Source: Capniomyces stellatus (Eukaryota; Kickxellomycota; Harpellomycetes; Harpellales; Legeriomycetaceae). Taken from it: a stretch of 64,000 nucleotides of DNA. The notes beneath the pieces are model-generated. The model ran no database searches and was not told the DNA's origin. It saw only the letters and a program-made list of their open reading frames with translations. The number at the start of each line of letters is the position of its first letter. Position 1 is the stretch's first letter. This document shows positions 11,201-20,518 of this stretch, piece by piece. The translations under genes were made by a program, and so were the position numbers. The DNA lies in assembly GCA_001661515.1 (NCBI GenBank), contig LUVW01000027.1:47781-111780 (forward strand), read 5' to 3'.

Positions 11201-12437
11201 CATCCTCTGCCGCTCCATAATCCCCGCTCTGCACCAGCAACTCTGCAAGCCTCAAGTGCCTGCCCCTATCCCTTTCTATCAAGTACCCCATTTTCGCATA
11301 CTCAATTGCCCACTTTACACTCATGTTTTCTTGCCGGTGCTCTCCCAGCTCTCCCAGTTGCATCGCCAGCTCCTCCCTATCGCTTCTTGCCGTAAACTCT
11401 ACCCCCATCCTCGCTCTCGTCAAATCATTGATGTTCTTCAGTCCTCCCACCGAACTCCGCCCATTTCTCCCTGAAATCTTCCCCGCTTTTCCATACCTCC
11501 CACTTGACCTGTTTCTCAGCTCTGCCAGCTCGCTTTTTCGTGATCCTTCTCTGCTCTTGAAATAAAACGGCGATTTTATTGAATGCTCAGACAGCCTCCC
11601 CACATCCATATTAATATCGTTAACTGGCGTTATCTCAATATTTAGCGGACTTCCTCCCAAAAACATCCTCGTATCAAACTCATCTACCGATATCCTACCC
11701 CTTATCTCCCCATTCTCCCCTCGCCCTCTAACACTCTGTCTCCTCTCGCTTGACACCCTCCCCCCGTTGCTCCTCTCTGCACTCCTCAACTCTAAAAGCT
11801 TTTTGTCCCCCACTTTCATTAAAGGCGAGTTAAGCCCATAATTCAATTCCACTCTTCGTCCTCCATGTCTCTGTGATGGCGTGTAGTTTGTACGCTTAGC
11901 TTCTTGCTCAGCTCTGCTACCCAAATTTGAATCCGACCCTCTTATTCTCAGCTCCTCTTCAAAACCCCCATTCTCTAACTCTATATAGCTAACACTGCTC
12001 TTACTTTTTTCAAACCCCCTTTGCGCCGCTCTGCTGCTCCACGCCCTGCTTCTATTTGGTCGCCCGCTCCACGAATCTCTTCTTTCCACTTCTTTCCCCA
12101 AACCATTACCGGGCCTCTGTCGACTGAATTCTGATTTTACAATCGGAGTCTCCACCGTTTCTGATCTTGTCTCTGTAATTTGTTCCCTTACTTTTGTTCT
12201 AGTCCCTGTCGCGCTGCCACTATTTGGGTTTCCGTATTCTTTCTTCTCGCTTCTCGCTTCCTCTACATTTCGGCTTTCTCTAATCAGTCTTAGCCTACCA
12301 ATATCTCTTCTCGATTGCTCAGAAATCCTTGGATTTATGCCGCTGTATGCTACACCTTCACTGCTTTTAAATTCCGCTGGATTCATGTTTATATTATCGC
12401 TCCCTCCATATCGATTTCGAATTCTTCTTTCTTGCAT
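8268..12437 (-). CDS. CDC16: APC/C TPR subunit Cdc16/Cut9 (APC6)
   Basis: The single exon encodes 1389 residues. Cdc16/Cut9/APC6 is a TPR scaffold of the anaphase-promoting complex, the ubiquitin ligase that drives mitotic exit. The C-terminal 700 residues carry TPR-like helices in the Cut9 order: a YF-KNYVIATGFAYSNAG segment, then ESRRYFTKAI, MAFAYTYYLVGEYESAI, LALANIYMIIGDYGNAKKYL and a final PVYYLNLANAYRVM-DFSLS with LDLDPLNTEP. Residues 1-380 and about 500-600 are low-complexity, rich in Arg, Ser, Gly and Asn, and make it about twice the usual family length. The C-terminal 100 residues are Asn/Asp/Ser-rich. A stretch at 10657-10677 encodes arginine through TTAGGG-like repeats. The start is preceded by a purine-only tract on the coding strand. 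Assignment as Cdc16 rather than another APC/C TPR subunit rests on motif order and was not aligned. Confidence 0.8.
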   Translation of the reverse strand: MQERRIRNRYGGSDNINMNPAEFKSSEGVAYSGINPRISEQSRRDIGRLRLIRESRNVEEARSEKKEYGNPNSGSATGTRTKVREQITETRSETVETPIVKSEFSRQRPGNGLGKEVERRDSWSGRPNRSRAWSSRAAQRGFEKSKSSVSYIELENGGFEEELRIRGSDSNLGSRAEQEAKRTNYTPSQRHGGRRVELNYGLNSPLMKVGDKKLLELRSAERSNGGRVSSERRQSVRGRGENGEIRGRISVDEFDTRMFLGGSPLNIEITPVNDINMDVGRLSEHSIKSPFYFKSREGSRKSELAELRNRSSGRYGKAGKISGRNGRSSVGGLKNINDLTRARMGVEFTARSDREELAMQLGELGEHRQENMSVKWAIEYAKMGYLIERDRGRHLRLAELLVQSGDYGAAEDVVFGEESETSDYMDEKSVGEEGYWTKELAQLGMVISMRVGRMDRLGYLRSIVIRENNKVESMRAGRNRGVLNSSKDWEGVGVNMSKDMGVNVDVDVYVERGLGCGRKVMDIDQTPTQTNRTNIIYGLGLEFNARNNGNSKEIDFGADRARDRINFRDRINVRDRVRGGDRGGDGNRVRARVSREMMNMSYEWYICGESILLAGSIRGWRAQLDKLKLTGELKARREKYKVRYEELNEEESFTREEIIEIAGRCWVAAVQADARCLEGWMGLRSYGMLDEEEEEELIGMVNWERSSNNVRAVGRYFKNYVIATGFAYSNAGLVNKARLEIVKEYGEIRYDSRFAVVQAERMLARGNYRKAVAWARCSMVGESKAGTSKRYYIGVDSGAVAIMVASWVELGDKEALFAEAQVLADYFGVSSLAADILGLDEKVGGGTLHAERQMVCGREKEIQMLSDILELRLRTEDEGPNRSLVAKGLRTYRIQNASANTRSGIPGMAMGVEPKRTNLSMENAAKKGSLTNESLCYYAVASYYLVIAKNKIVDRTSGRLELSLGSAGNIPLLAERSLVESRRYFTKAILANSSCELGHGWVGSMRNIMPIMAFAYTYYLVGEYESAIGAIKTVTNKVTSFQSGRVWYRPFLALANIYMIIGDYGNAKKYLNSSVLALCGYDIEQLQSCLEAIGNGSSNGSSNGSGGESRKALVEDSSLLNEVGMLLLKTSKTCESIVWFQSAIRSTQVALGRSGLKKMIDTDAGAGTGEVRGSGLDNDLDSKNLPVYYLNLANAYRVMQDFSLSTTYAEISLDLDPLNTEPMVVLSYNHYATNNFSKSADLAHKVLSICPTHGVAVELLNLALEGSLGVCGVGEFDEFCRDPESVGLAKRCGSKPSLDSRCFTYYHHYKNSNNNNNDYDDDDGLFDDYLNCKFDTQDVCVDSGFKETSSFTSHTSYINQPTNPSTSFQSNSISDADVDSDDSMEMEMD
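10657..10677. repeat. Telomere-like CCCTAA repeats inside CDC16 coding sequence
   Basis: On the + strand this reads CTAA followed by CCCTAGCCCTAACCCTA, three and a half TTAGGG-type hexamers on the coding strand. A further CCCTAACCCTA lies at about 10703-10713. In frame they encode alternating Arg-Val/Ala residues of a low-complexity insert next to RDR-type repeats. Confidence 0.85.
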
Positions 12438-13442
12438 GTTTTCCTCCTCCTCTTCCTCCTCTTCCTCCTTTCAGCCTATTCTTATACTCCGAATAAGTGT
12501 GTATCTTTACTCCTAGAACACCACACAGTTTTTACCAAAAAGCCTCAAGTAAATAAGTTTCATTCAACGATCGACTTTTAGACCTTTTCTTTTCCTGTTT
12601 ACTTTTTTTTTGCTGTTTCTTTTTAAAAGAAGAAAACACCCGTACACTTGCTTAATTTATTAGTGCTTTTGTCAAACTTATATCATTATATTCGTTCCTG
12701 ACGGCCTTACTATTGCTGTTGTTATTGCTATTGAAAATATGCTTATTTGACTTTGTTTTTTTTTGTTTTTTTGCTTTTCGAATTGGCATTTCTACCATAA
12801 AAATGTTTATCTACTTGTTGTTTATTCCTTACTCTTGACCCCGTTCAGTTCTCTTTGTTTGTTGATTAATTGTTTTTGAAAAATCAATTCACTTTGTTTA
12901 CTTTTACTTTAATCTTTTCTAATGGCTATTTGTTTACTTTTTATACTTTGAACTATTTGGATTTGACGTAGTTAGCGAATAGCAATTTATTTCCGGAAAA
13001 ATAATAATTTGAGTTGATGTTTTTGGCAAACTAGCACACAATTCAGACATTACGTTTTAAAAGATCAATTTCACACATTTGAGACAAGTAAAAAAAAAAA
13101 AACTAGAAACGGGTAGAAAGTTTGGAATAACAAAGCTGTGAATAATTAAACTTTTTTTTTTACTCTTGATTTTTTTTTGTTGAGCGGTTTCACTAGTAAT
13201 TGTTATTCGTTTCATTTTATTGAAATAAAACTGATCGTTATTTTGTTTGGAAAGCAACTTGCTAGGGAATTATGATCTATATTTCTTCTGCAATATAAAT
13301 TTTGATTGTTGGTTCATCGGTTTAGTAATTTCATTAAACCTATTATTCAGACAAACAAAGCAATCCCACGAATCACTTTACTAACTGGGATTTAGAAACA
13401 TACTTTTTTTTTCTTTGAAGAAAAGGCGGAACAAGCGGTATT
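12438..13442. other. Divergent promoter region, CDC16 homologue and deacetylase
   Basis: This 1.0 kb AT-rich spacer lies between two divergently transcribed genes. The left half is T-rich on the + strand, and at 12439-12471 there is a pyrimidine-only tract (TTCCTCCTCC type) that is purine-only on the CDC16 coding strand just before its ATG. The right half has several poly-A and poly-T runs. No gene is seen. Confidence 0.6.
12439..12471. repeat. GGA/GAA-type purine tract before the CDC16 start
   Basis: A 33-bp run of only C and T on the + strand, made of TCC and TTCC units, ends two bases from the CDC16 start codon. On the coding strand it is an A/G-only 5' leader. Confidence 0.85.
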
Positions 13443-15776
13443 ATGGACACTGGATCGAAAGAGAGCGAGCAAATAGCTATTGCGAATACAACGCCGGACG
13501 TTGGATATGTGTTTGATGTTCGACTAAAATTTCATTCTGATTTGGTAGAGGATTTGAGTTTAGGAACGGTAGACTTTACAGGGAAAACGCTTAAAGAAAG
13601 GAGACAAGGGAAACACCAAAATGAGCAGAAGAATGGGGAAAATGCACACTCAAACCGAGATATATCGCGTAGTAGGGATAGAGATAGAGATAGTGGTTGT
13701 TCGAAAGGAGATGGCAGAGATAGAGGTTATGGAAGGGGGAGCAATTGGGGTGAAAGAGATATGCCAGACATAAGAGGTAGGCATAAAGGCAGTAGTTGGC
13801 AATATGAAAGCGTCAAGAACCAGGAATGTTTAGATTTAAATGAATGGGGCAGACCAGAGAGAGAGAATTACAGAGACAGCAAGGGAGGCAGTGACTGGAG
13901 TTCTAGCTGGCAAAACGATACCAAAACGATAAACGCGGGTTCGGGAGATGGGTGGGGTTCAAGCGTAAATAGCAGGGAATCAGGTTCAGCGCGAAAAAAA
14001 GCAGGAGCGAGTAACGATTCGTGGACGGTGGTGGGAGCAGATACAGAAGTAAGGGTGGTGGCAGGCGCAGGAGTGAATGGAACATCTGCTACACCGGCAC
14101 ACAGCCCAGACGACCCAAGAAGAACACACAGCATATATAGCATATTGAAAAGCTCGGGTTTGCTAGATAAAATGAAAAGGATAAAGTCTGAAGCGGCAAC
14201 AGATAGTCAACTACGTCTAGTGCACACAGAAAACCATATCAAGTTAATAAATTCGACAGAAAGTAGGTGTATAAACTAATAAATGCATATGTAGAAAGCA
14301 TTGTACAAAGACAGATGAATTGATTGAATTGATAAGTAAGAGTAGTGGAGCTTAAATGGGATTTGACGATTGGATGTTTTTTCTTTTAAAAACGCGATGC
14401 AAACTGTAGATATGGAGGCATCAAAGCTGCAGGAGACAGAGATGAAGTTTGATTCGATCTACCTTAACCGCGAATCATCGTATTGTGCTCGGCTGAGCGC
14501 AGGATCGGTGATCGAGCTATGCATGGCAGTGGGATCGGATGAGATCGACAGTGGGATTGCAATAGTACGACCGCCTGGACACCATGCAAGAAGAGACGAG
14601 CCAAAGGGGTTTTGTATCTACAACAACGTGGCAATAGCGGTCCAGGAACTGCGCAGAAACAAGCTGGCAAGCAAAGTACTAATTGTGGATTGGGACATTC
14701 ACCACGGAAACGGCATTCAAGAGATGTTTTTGGAAGACAAAGACGTGTTATATTTTTCTATCCATAGATTTGAGGATGGGAACTTTTACCCCTGCTCAGG
14801 CGAAGGCGCGGCCGCAAATGTCGGAAGGAAAGCTGGTGTTGGGAGAAATGTGAACGTACCTTGGCAATCAGGTGGAATGAACGACGGAGATTATCTTTTT
14901 GTTTTTGAACAGCTGCTTTTACCAATGGCCAAAGAATTCAACCCAGACTTTATTATAGGCAAGTAATATATATATGTATATATAAATAACAAAGTGAATG
15001 AGCGATATTATCAAATTACTGTTAAACCAGAAATTATTGTTATTGTTATTATTATTTTTATTATTACTATTACTATTGTTATCATTATTATTATTGTTAT
15101 TATTATTTATTTATTATTGTCTATTTGCAAGAGACTAAATCCACGATTTGGTGCATAAATCAATGTATTTGATACAGTTGCATGTGGGTTCGATGCTGCT
15201 GCTGGTGACCCTACAGGGATGTGCAATGTAACACCCGAGTGCTTTTCGCTGATGACATGCGTGCTACTTACTTTGGCTAAAAACGGCACAGGCGGACGGA
15301 CAGTTTTGGTGTTGGAGGGCGGGTATAACCTAGAAGCAACCGCCAACTCTGCACTAGCCTGTGTCAAATCCATGCTTTGGAGCCCATTTTACGAAGGCCT
15401 GGTTCCAAAAGCTTGTGGACCAACGCCATCCAGTAAGTATCCTTTTTTTTTTTTTTTTTTTTTTAAAAGGAATTGTATTGAAATCTAGATAGTTGTGAAT
15501 TCTGATTATAATTATTATTATATGCTTTATATAGTCATGACTTCTGTTGCTGGCTCGAGTACTTTTCAGGATTCTGGAAATAGAACGATTGATAATAATA
15601 ACAGCAATAACAATTCGACCGAGTCAGCCAACCATAACTCTTTGGTTGAAATACTTTCTAAATTTAACTATCTGCCCAAACTACAAAACTTTGCCCCTTC
15701 AGATATCTGTCGTTCAATTGTTACCCAGGTTTTGAGCCACCATAACCAGTACTGGGACTTTATAAAGTCCGACTAA
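13443..15776 (+). CDS. Class II histone deacetylase (Hda1/HDAC6-like), four exons
   Basis: Proposed exons are 13443-14262, 14410-14958, 15178-15432 and 15535-15776, giving 621 residues. Class II deacetylases remove acetyl groups from lysines of histones or tubulin through a zinc ion. Visible motifs are VRPPGHHAR (His dyad), VDWDIHHGNG (zinc Asp and His), a spliced VACGFDAAAGDP (second zinc Asp) and LEGGYN (catalytic Tyr), so the enzyme should be active. The N-terminal strand GYVFDVRLKFHS (21-32) is separated from DDPRR (about 222) by some 187 hydrophilic residues that other family members lack. Intron 2 (14959-15177) has a GC donor, G|GCAAGT; only this junction joins the frame into the VACGFD motif. 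The C-terminal SIVTQVLSHHNQYW resembles the end of HDAC6 domain 2. The intron 1 acceptor (CTGTAG) is the best in-phase choice but is less certain than the others. Confidence 0.9.
14959..15177 (+). other. GC-AG intron of the histone deacetylase
   Basis: The donor is ATAG|GCAAGT and the acceptor GATACAG. Exon 2 ends in phase 1 and exon 3 supplies TT, completing the Val of the VACGFDAA motif. The nearby GT (GCAA|GTAATA) would put the motif out of frame. The intron is 219 nt and carries a TTA-rich microsatellite at 15040-15118. Confidence 0.85.
15040..15118. repeat. (TTA/TTG)n microsatellite in a deacetylase intron
   Basis: About 80 bp of TTATTGTTATTATT-type triplets lie inside the GC-AG intron, on the + strand. 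Confidence 0.85.
15443..15464. repeat. Poly-T tract in the third deacetylase intron
   Basis: A run of about 22 T begins ten bases after the GTAAGT donor of the 102-nt intron 15433-15534. It is a likely length-polymorphic site. Confidence 0.8.
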
Positions 15777-16164
15777 ATTTTTCCTTTTGACCTTAACCAT
15801 ACACTCTTTATTTTTTATTATCCTTGTTTCAAATATTGCACTAGATCAATCTTAGTTACTTAATGTAGAATACTTTACTGTTCCAATTAAACCAGTTCAA
15901 TTGGTGATAAACCGAATATACTTCATTTTCAGAACTACGGTCACTTTTATTAAACGTAGCACTGCACCAAGCACCACTACTTTTTTCTTTTGGTGGGCAA
16001 AATGCAGGTTTAAGAAATACATTATAAAAGCCGTCTTCATTATACAAAGCAAGGCCAAATTTGCATTTTGAGTTTTACATTTGTTTATTTATCAAGTAAA
16101 CATGGCTTGATTTCAAGTATATGTGTATGTAATATGGCTTTTACGAAAAAGTGGCCAACAATAA
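15777..16164. other. Convergent spacer, deacetylase and SPC2 3' ends
   Basis: This 388-bp AT-rich region lies between two stop codons. The minus strand has an open frame of about 72 codons (to 15856) with no ATG and no homology I can recognise. It is most likely the SPC2 3' UTR. Confidence 0.5.
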
Positions 16165-17302
16165 CTACTCCTTTTTGAGTGACTTGGCCCCCAGCGCAAT
16201 CATTTTATCAACTTCGGCCTCCAGTGCAGGTTTGGAAAGCTCCCCGTCTTTATAATAGTAGGCCCCAAATGTGTTTTTGCTTGTGCAAATTTCTGCAGCA
16301 ACTGCCTTTTTGCTCTTGTCACTTCTAGAAACTTCAAAATCCAGATGGTAAATTGGATCGTGGCTCTTTACAACTGATCGAATCGATACAGTCAACCCCT
16401 AAATATCACACCAAAAATATCAAGTCCCAATTAATTTCCCAGCTTCATTATCCACTACCCACCTTTCCAGCTCTAAAAATAAAGCTTTTCAAAAACACTA
16501 GTCAATTCACGCTTACCTCGCTGTTCTTGCCATAATATATGCTGTCTTTTTTAACTTTTAGATTGTAAAAGTACGAGAACACCACGGTGAACGCATATCT
16601 ACACCAACAACCAAAGCAAATAAAATAATCGGTTGTAGTCAATAATCATGAATCTCGTACGCTACATATAAGGAGGAAATATCCGCCTTTCGCCACGAAA
16701 AACCAAAGTTTGTGTAAAAAATAAATAAAATAAATCCAAAAGAAAATATCCAAACTTACAATGGTATTGATATGTACGAAAACCATATCGTTTTTTTAAA
16801 CGTAAACTTCCAGCTATAAAGGAAATCGACAATACTGAAAATCGCGCCAATGTAGCCTGAAATCAACAATACATCAGTGTGCGTGTGGATTTCTGTAAAG
16901 CCTGACTTTTTCATGTGCTATTTTACCGAAATTACCATGTCACCCAATACAAGTACAAGCCGTTAAAAATTGTGTTTTTATAAAAGCATAGTAACTAAAT
17001 TCTTCTACTAACAATAAAAATGCGTTAAAGCCAACAAGAGAAAAACACATACCTTTTTAATATGCTCGTCACAGGCTGTCTTCATGTCGGACAGATTGCT
17101 TGTGTCTGATACAACTGAAATACATTACGGCCCAAAGTTAGAAAACACCACTTTTCGTATTACAGATTATGTGCATAAATGTAAACGTAGATGCAGCATA
17201 TCTTGTGGAATTTTGTATCATCATTCGCTTTAAGCCAGTCACAAGTATACAAACAAAGCCTTTTCTTTGACAGCATTACTTACCTCTGATAGTGCTAGCC
17301 AT
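16165..17302 (-). CDS. SPC2: Signal peptidase complex subunit 2 (SPC25), five exons
   Basis: Exons on the minus strand are 17302-17284, 17114-17053, 16917-16760, 16598-16517 and 16398-16165, giving 184 residues. All introns are GT-AG and the phases agree (1, 0, 2, 0). SPC2 is a non-catalytic subunit of the ER signal peptidase that cleaves signal peptides during translocation. The family hallmarks are a cytosolic helix ending in DEHIKK, the GFTEIHTHTDVLL segment, two hydrophobic stretches (about 42-62 and 74-92) forming a membrane hairpin, and a cytosolic tail with DPIYHLDFEV and GAYYYKDGEL. Length is near the usual 180-225 residues. The first exon carries only six codons plus one base. The gene is divergent from a small coiled-coil gene 603 bp away and convergent with the deacetylase. 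Confidence 0.85.
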
Positions 17303-17905
17303 AACGATTTTGGTATTTTAAACGGGGTCTATTTTTGTTTTGTTGAAAAGTGTATTATACTACAAGACTTTATCAAATTTCACGAAATGAAATTAAAAAA
17401 AAATACTGATAAAAACAAATGTATAAAGAAGAAAAAGAGTATCTCTCAAGTCCTTATTGCTTTAACTAGTAATAATGATATGAGTTTGGTGCGGTTTCGA
17501 GGTTTTAGATATACTCTTTACTTTACTTTGTCAAGTTCATTTATTTTCGTTTATTTATTTATTTTTCTTCTATTTATTTACTTTTTTTCTATTTACTTTT
17601 TTTTTTGTCCGGCCACCACCCAATTTCAGCTCTTTACACAATGAACAAGGCTTGAGATTTTTCTGTTTGGAATTAAATGAGGGAAAATGTCCCTTTTTAA
17701 TTCATATAGCGAATTTGAATGTTTATTAAATACGTCGAATATTATAATTGGCTAAAGCCAAATAGGCTTTAATGTTGCAATTACAGATGCTAAAGCAGAA
17801 AACAACTAGGCAAATAAATAAACGTTAGTCAAAGATGGTTTAAAAATCGGTATTTAAGCTTTTATCTCGATAACATATAACATAGATTTGCAAGAACAAA
17901 GATAC
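17303..17905. other. Divergent spacer, SPC2 and coiled-coil gene
   Basis: This is 603 bp of AT-rich sequence between two divergent start codons. A T-rich block at about 17515-17610 has TTTATTTATTTATTT-type runs. No reading frame of note and no RNA gene were recognised. Confidence 0.6.
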
Positions 17906-18864
17906 ATGCTACAATCGCAATCTCAATCGAAATCTCAAATACAGACACAGACACTTGATAAATACAAATTTACAGAGTACGCCATGGAATCGAGCGCCGT
18001 GAAGGAGATATCTAACGAAATGCAGGATCGATCAATCCTGTTTGTTAAAATGTTGGGGCAACTATCCAAAGTAAGAGACTGTAGCGAATACAACAGTCAA
18101 TTTTAAACAGTTTATATTCATTAAACAAACGCTTGGTGGTGAATGGAAACAAAAGCCGTCACAGAACTTGAATTTTTTGGGTTGGATTTAAAATTAAAAT
18201 TAAAAATTTCTTAGCAAACTGGTGGAAATCAACAGGTGAACGAGGTGAGTAATTGCGTTTGTTTGTTTTTTATTAAGCTTAATTTTACACATTTCATAAA
18301 AACGCTCTGTACAATACGCTACCAGGCCTGCTGTTTTGTGAGTAGCTACATGTGCAATTATCCCCTATCTTTTTTAAATCCGGAAATAGTATATCATGAA
18401 CACCTGTCATAAAACAGCATCCTTGGAATCCAACCTCAACAACATGGAAGCCAAACTGAATATGATAAACGACTCTGCTGCCAATTTAGTTAACAAGTAA
18501 GAATCTTGTTTTCATTTACCAATTACAAATACTTGTTTGCTCATGTCATTATATATATTTTTTAATTTCCCTCAACACGCTACAACACATTGAAAAGTAT
18601 TCAGGCCGTAACCATCATTGAAATTATAATTGTTGATAGAACCGACGACGAGCTCAACGTGTAAGACCGATTATAAATGAGATTGTCAATACTACTACGA
18701 ATACTCGATATTACTACTATACACTATTACAAATACCCAATGTCATAGTGTGGGACAAAAGCGTGCATTATCACAATTCCAAGTTTTGTTTATTTCGCAC
18801 GTTTAGGTTAAAGTCGATACTAAAAACATCAGATGTCCTCGACGCGACAAGAAACAGCATCTGA
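17906..18864 (+). CDS. Small coiled-coil protein, five exons, family not recognised
   Basis: Proposed exons are 17906-18070, 18215-18244, 18390-18496, 18598-18660 and 18807-18864, giving about 140 residues. All introns are GT-AG and the phases fit (0, 0, 2, 2). The second exon is only 30 nt. The N-terminus is Gln/Ser/Lys-rich (QSQSQSKSQIQTQT). The remainder is amphipathic helix, for example ESNLNNMEAKLNMINDSAANL, with a C-terminal VLKSILKTSDVLDATRNSI. Size and heptad-like pattern recall subunits of BLOC-1/BORC or kinetochore DASH complexes, but no diagnostic motif is visible, so I assign no function. The first ATG of the frame was chosen as start. Confidence 0.6.
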
Positions 18865-19162
18865 GCAGCCAACAAACCAACAGACTAACAATACAACGTA
18901 ACAGATAATACAGCCTTGTAAAGTTGAGTAGAGCAACGTTTGTAAAAACCAGCCATTAATCCGACTCAGCTATTTGTAACGTGTCATTAACCAAGGCTCC
19001 AGAAAAACCGACATTTGATTTAAAGGTTAAAATAAAACATGAAAAAAAGGGAATTGAAATGTGATAGGTACTTGCCACACTAAAAAATAAGCTGGTCCAA
19101 ACAAGTGTTAAACCCGCTTGGCGATGATGCCAAACATCACCCTACGCCAAAAAGCTGTAAAT

Positions 19163-20518
19163 CTATGCTTTTTTTGCCTGATCAGCCTCACTGTATTTGA
19201 TGTACCCTTCTACTTGGGCCGAGTGGAAGTTTAGTTTTTTGTTTTCCTTGTACCGTTTCTGGATAATGTTATAAAAGTATTTGTAGAAAAACATCAAATC
19301 GTCCATTTTTCCAATTGGTCTATTTTTACCACCATTCAGCTTTTCAAACTCCAAGTCTGCGTCTTTTGCTGTCTTTGACCCCGTTGTTTTATCTACACTA
19401 ACCAACTCCCTGCCAACATTGCCATCATCGACTTTGCCAACTTCCTGGATTGGGCAGGTTTCTGAACTGCTTGGACTTGGCCTCGTCACTGCTAAGCTGT
19501 ATTCGTGATATAGGAAATATATCGCCTCGATTGTTGCCAGGTATGATTGACTAAGTCTTTGGTACCGCCAAAACTTTGTTTTTCGTGTTGTTATTGTTAC
19601 TTTTTGGGCATTTAAAAGCAATTTCTTTTGGATCGTGCTGTGCTTTTTCATATGGTCTAGTCTGAACTCTGGAGAGACCATGCTTTTAGCTTGACTCCAG
19701 GTGCCATCAATAACGATAATGTCTTTATAGTTCCCCAATGTACCTTCGCTCGCCAACGTCTCCATAGTCTTTGCATCCTATATAGCAGTTCCCGATTTAT
19801 TAATAATAACAACACGTACAACAATTTATAACTCTGAAGGACAATAAAAAACGTCTGGTTAATTGGTGGTGTGGTGGCATGGGATTTGGTAGTAATAGTT
19901 AAACACTTTTACTCGCCCAAATAGCTAAACATTTATTAAACTTACATCTCCGGGGAATAGTAACAAACACGTTTTAGGGTCAATGTTCATATCGTCTTCT
20001 GAAGGGTATAAATGTAACGAAACTGAATCAGGTGCCATTATTTTTGCGTGGATTGCTGTTGATTTACCGTCAATTTCCATTCTGTGTTTGATTCTGCAAA
20101 CCAAGTAAAAAAAAGAAAAAAGTTTTAATAACTCTCATTACCAATCAAAGGAATCAAATCAAATCAAATCAAATCTCAAGACAGGGCAAGACAAGAGACA
20201 AGACAAGACAGGACAAGACAACCTCTTGTGTCTTTCTTTTTTCAATTTCTTGGCTTTATATAGCTTGAATGTAATAATATATCATACTTACACGTGTAGT
20301 TTGAGTGGTAGATCGATTTTGGGCAGCTCTTCCTTCAATCCATCGACTATCGTTAAGCAGTGGTAACAAAAGTACTTCATTTTTTTTTTACAAATTTTAC
20401 ATTCTTGGCGGTCGCTGGTTAGCGAAAGTATTGCTTCTGGATTAGTGTCGATTTCTTCTAGATCGTACTCTGGAACTTCCTCCTCCAATCTAATTTTTTT
20501 GCTCTTGGCTCCGTCCAT
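19163..20518 (-). CDS. DTW-domain tRNA-uridine aminocarboxypropyltransferase (DTWD1-like)
   Basis: Exons on the minus strand are 20518-20292, 20093-19946 and 19777-19163, giving 329 residues with phases 2 and 0. DTW-domain enzymes (TapT/DTWD1) transfer the aminocarboxypropyl group of S-adenosylmethionine to uridine, making acp3U in tRNA. Exon 1 has the Cys-rich module CKICKKKMKYFCYHC and then KIDLPLKLHV. Exon 2 has KHRMEIDGKSTAIHAK and LLLFPGD. Exon 3 carries the signature IDGTW at about 148-152, and RLSQSYLATIEAIYFLYHEY follows. Domain order and spacing match DTWD1. A hydrophilic insert at about 230-270 is specific to this copy. Intron 1 is full of pentanucleotide microsatellites. A role in tRNA modification is family knowledge; the exact position modified is not evident. 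Confidence 0.88.
20153..20222. repeat. (CAAAT)n and (CAAGA)n microsatellites in a DTWD1 intron
   Basis: Four CAAAT copies are followed by many ACAAGACAAG-type units, all within intron 1 (20094-20291) of the DTW-domain gene. Confidence 0.85.

Noticed and set aside
15856..16047. Cys/Trp-containing minus-strand frame downstream of SPC2
   Set aside because: It has no ATG and no splice partner in phase. SPC2 already has a complete stop at 16165, so this is most likely its 3' UTR.
16453..16480. Possible 10-nt microexon in the last SPC2 intron
   Set aside because: AGCTGGAAAG is bordered by AG and GT, but adding it would break the frame. Direct joining of GAG to GGG keeps the SPC2 reading frame.
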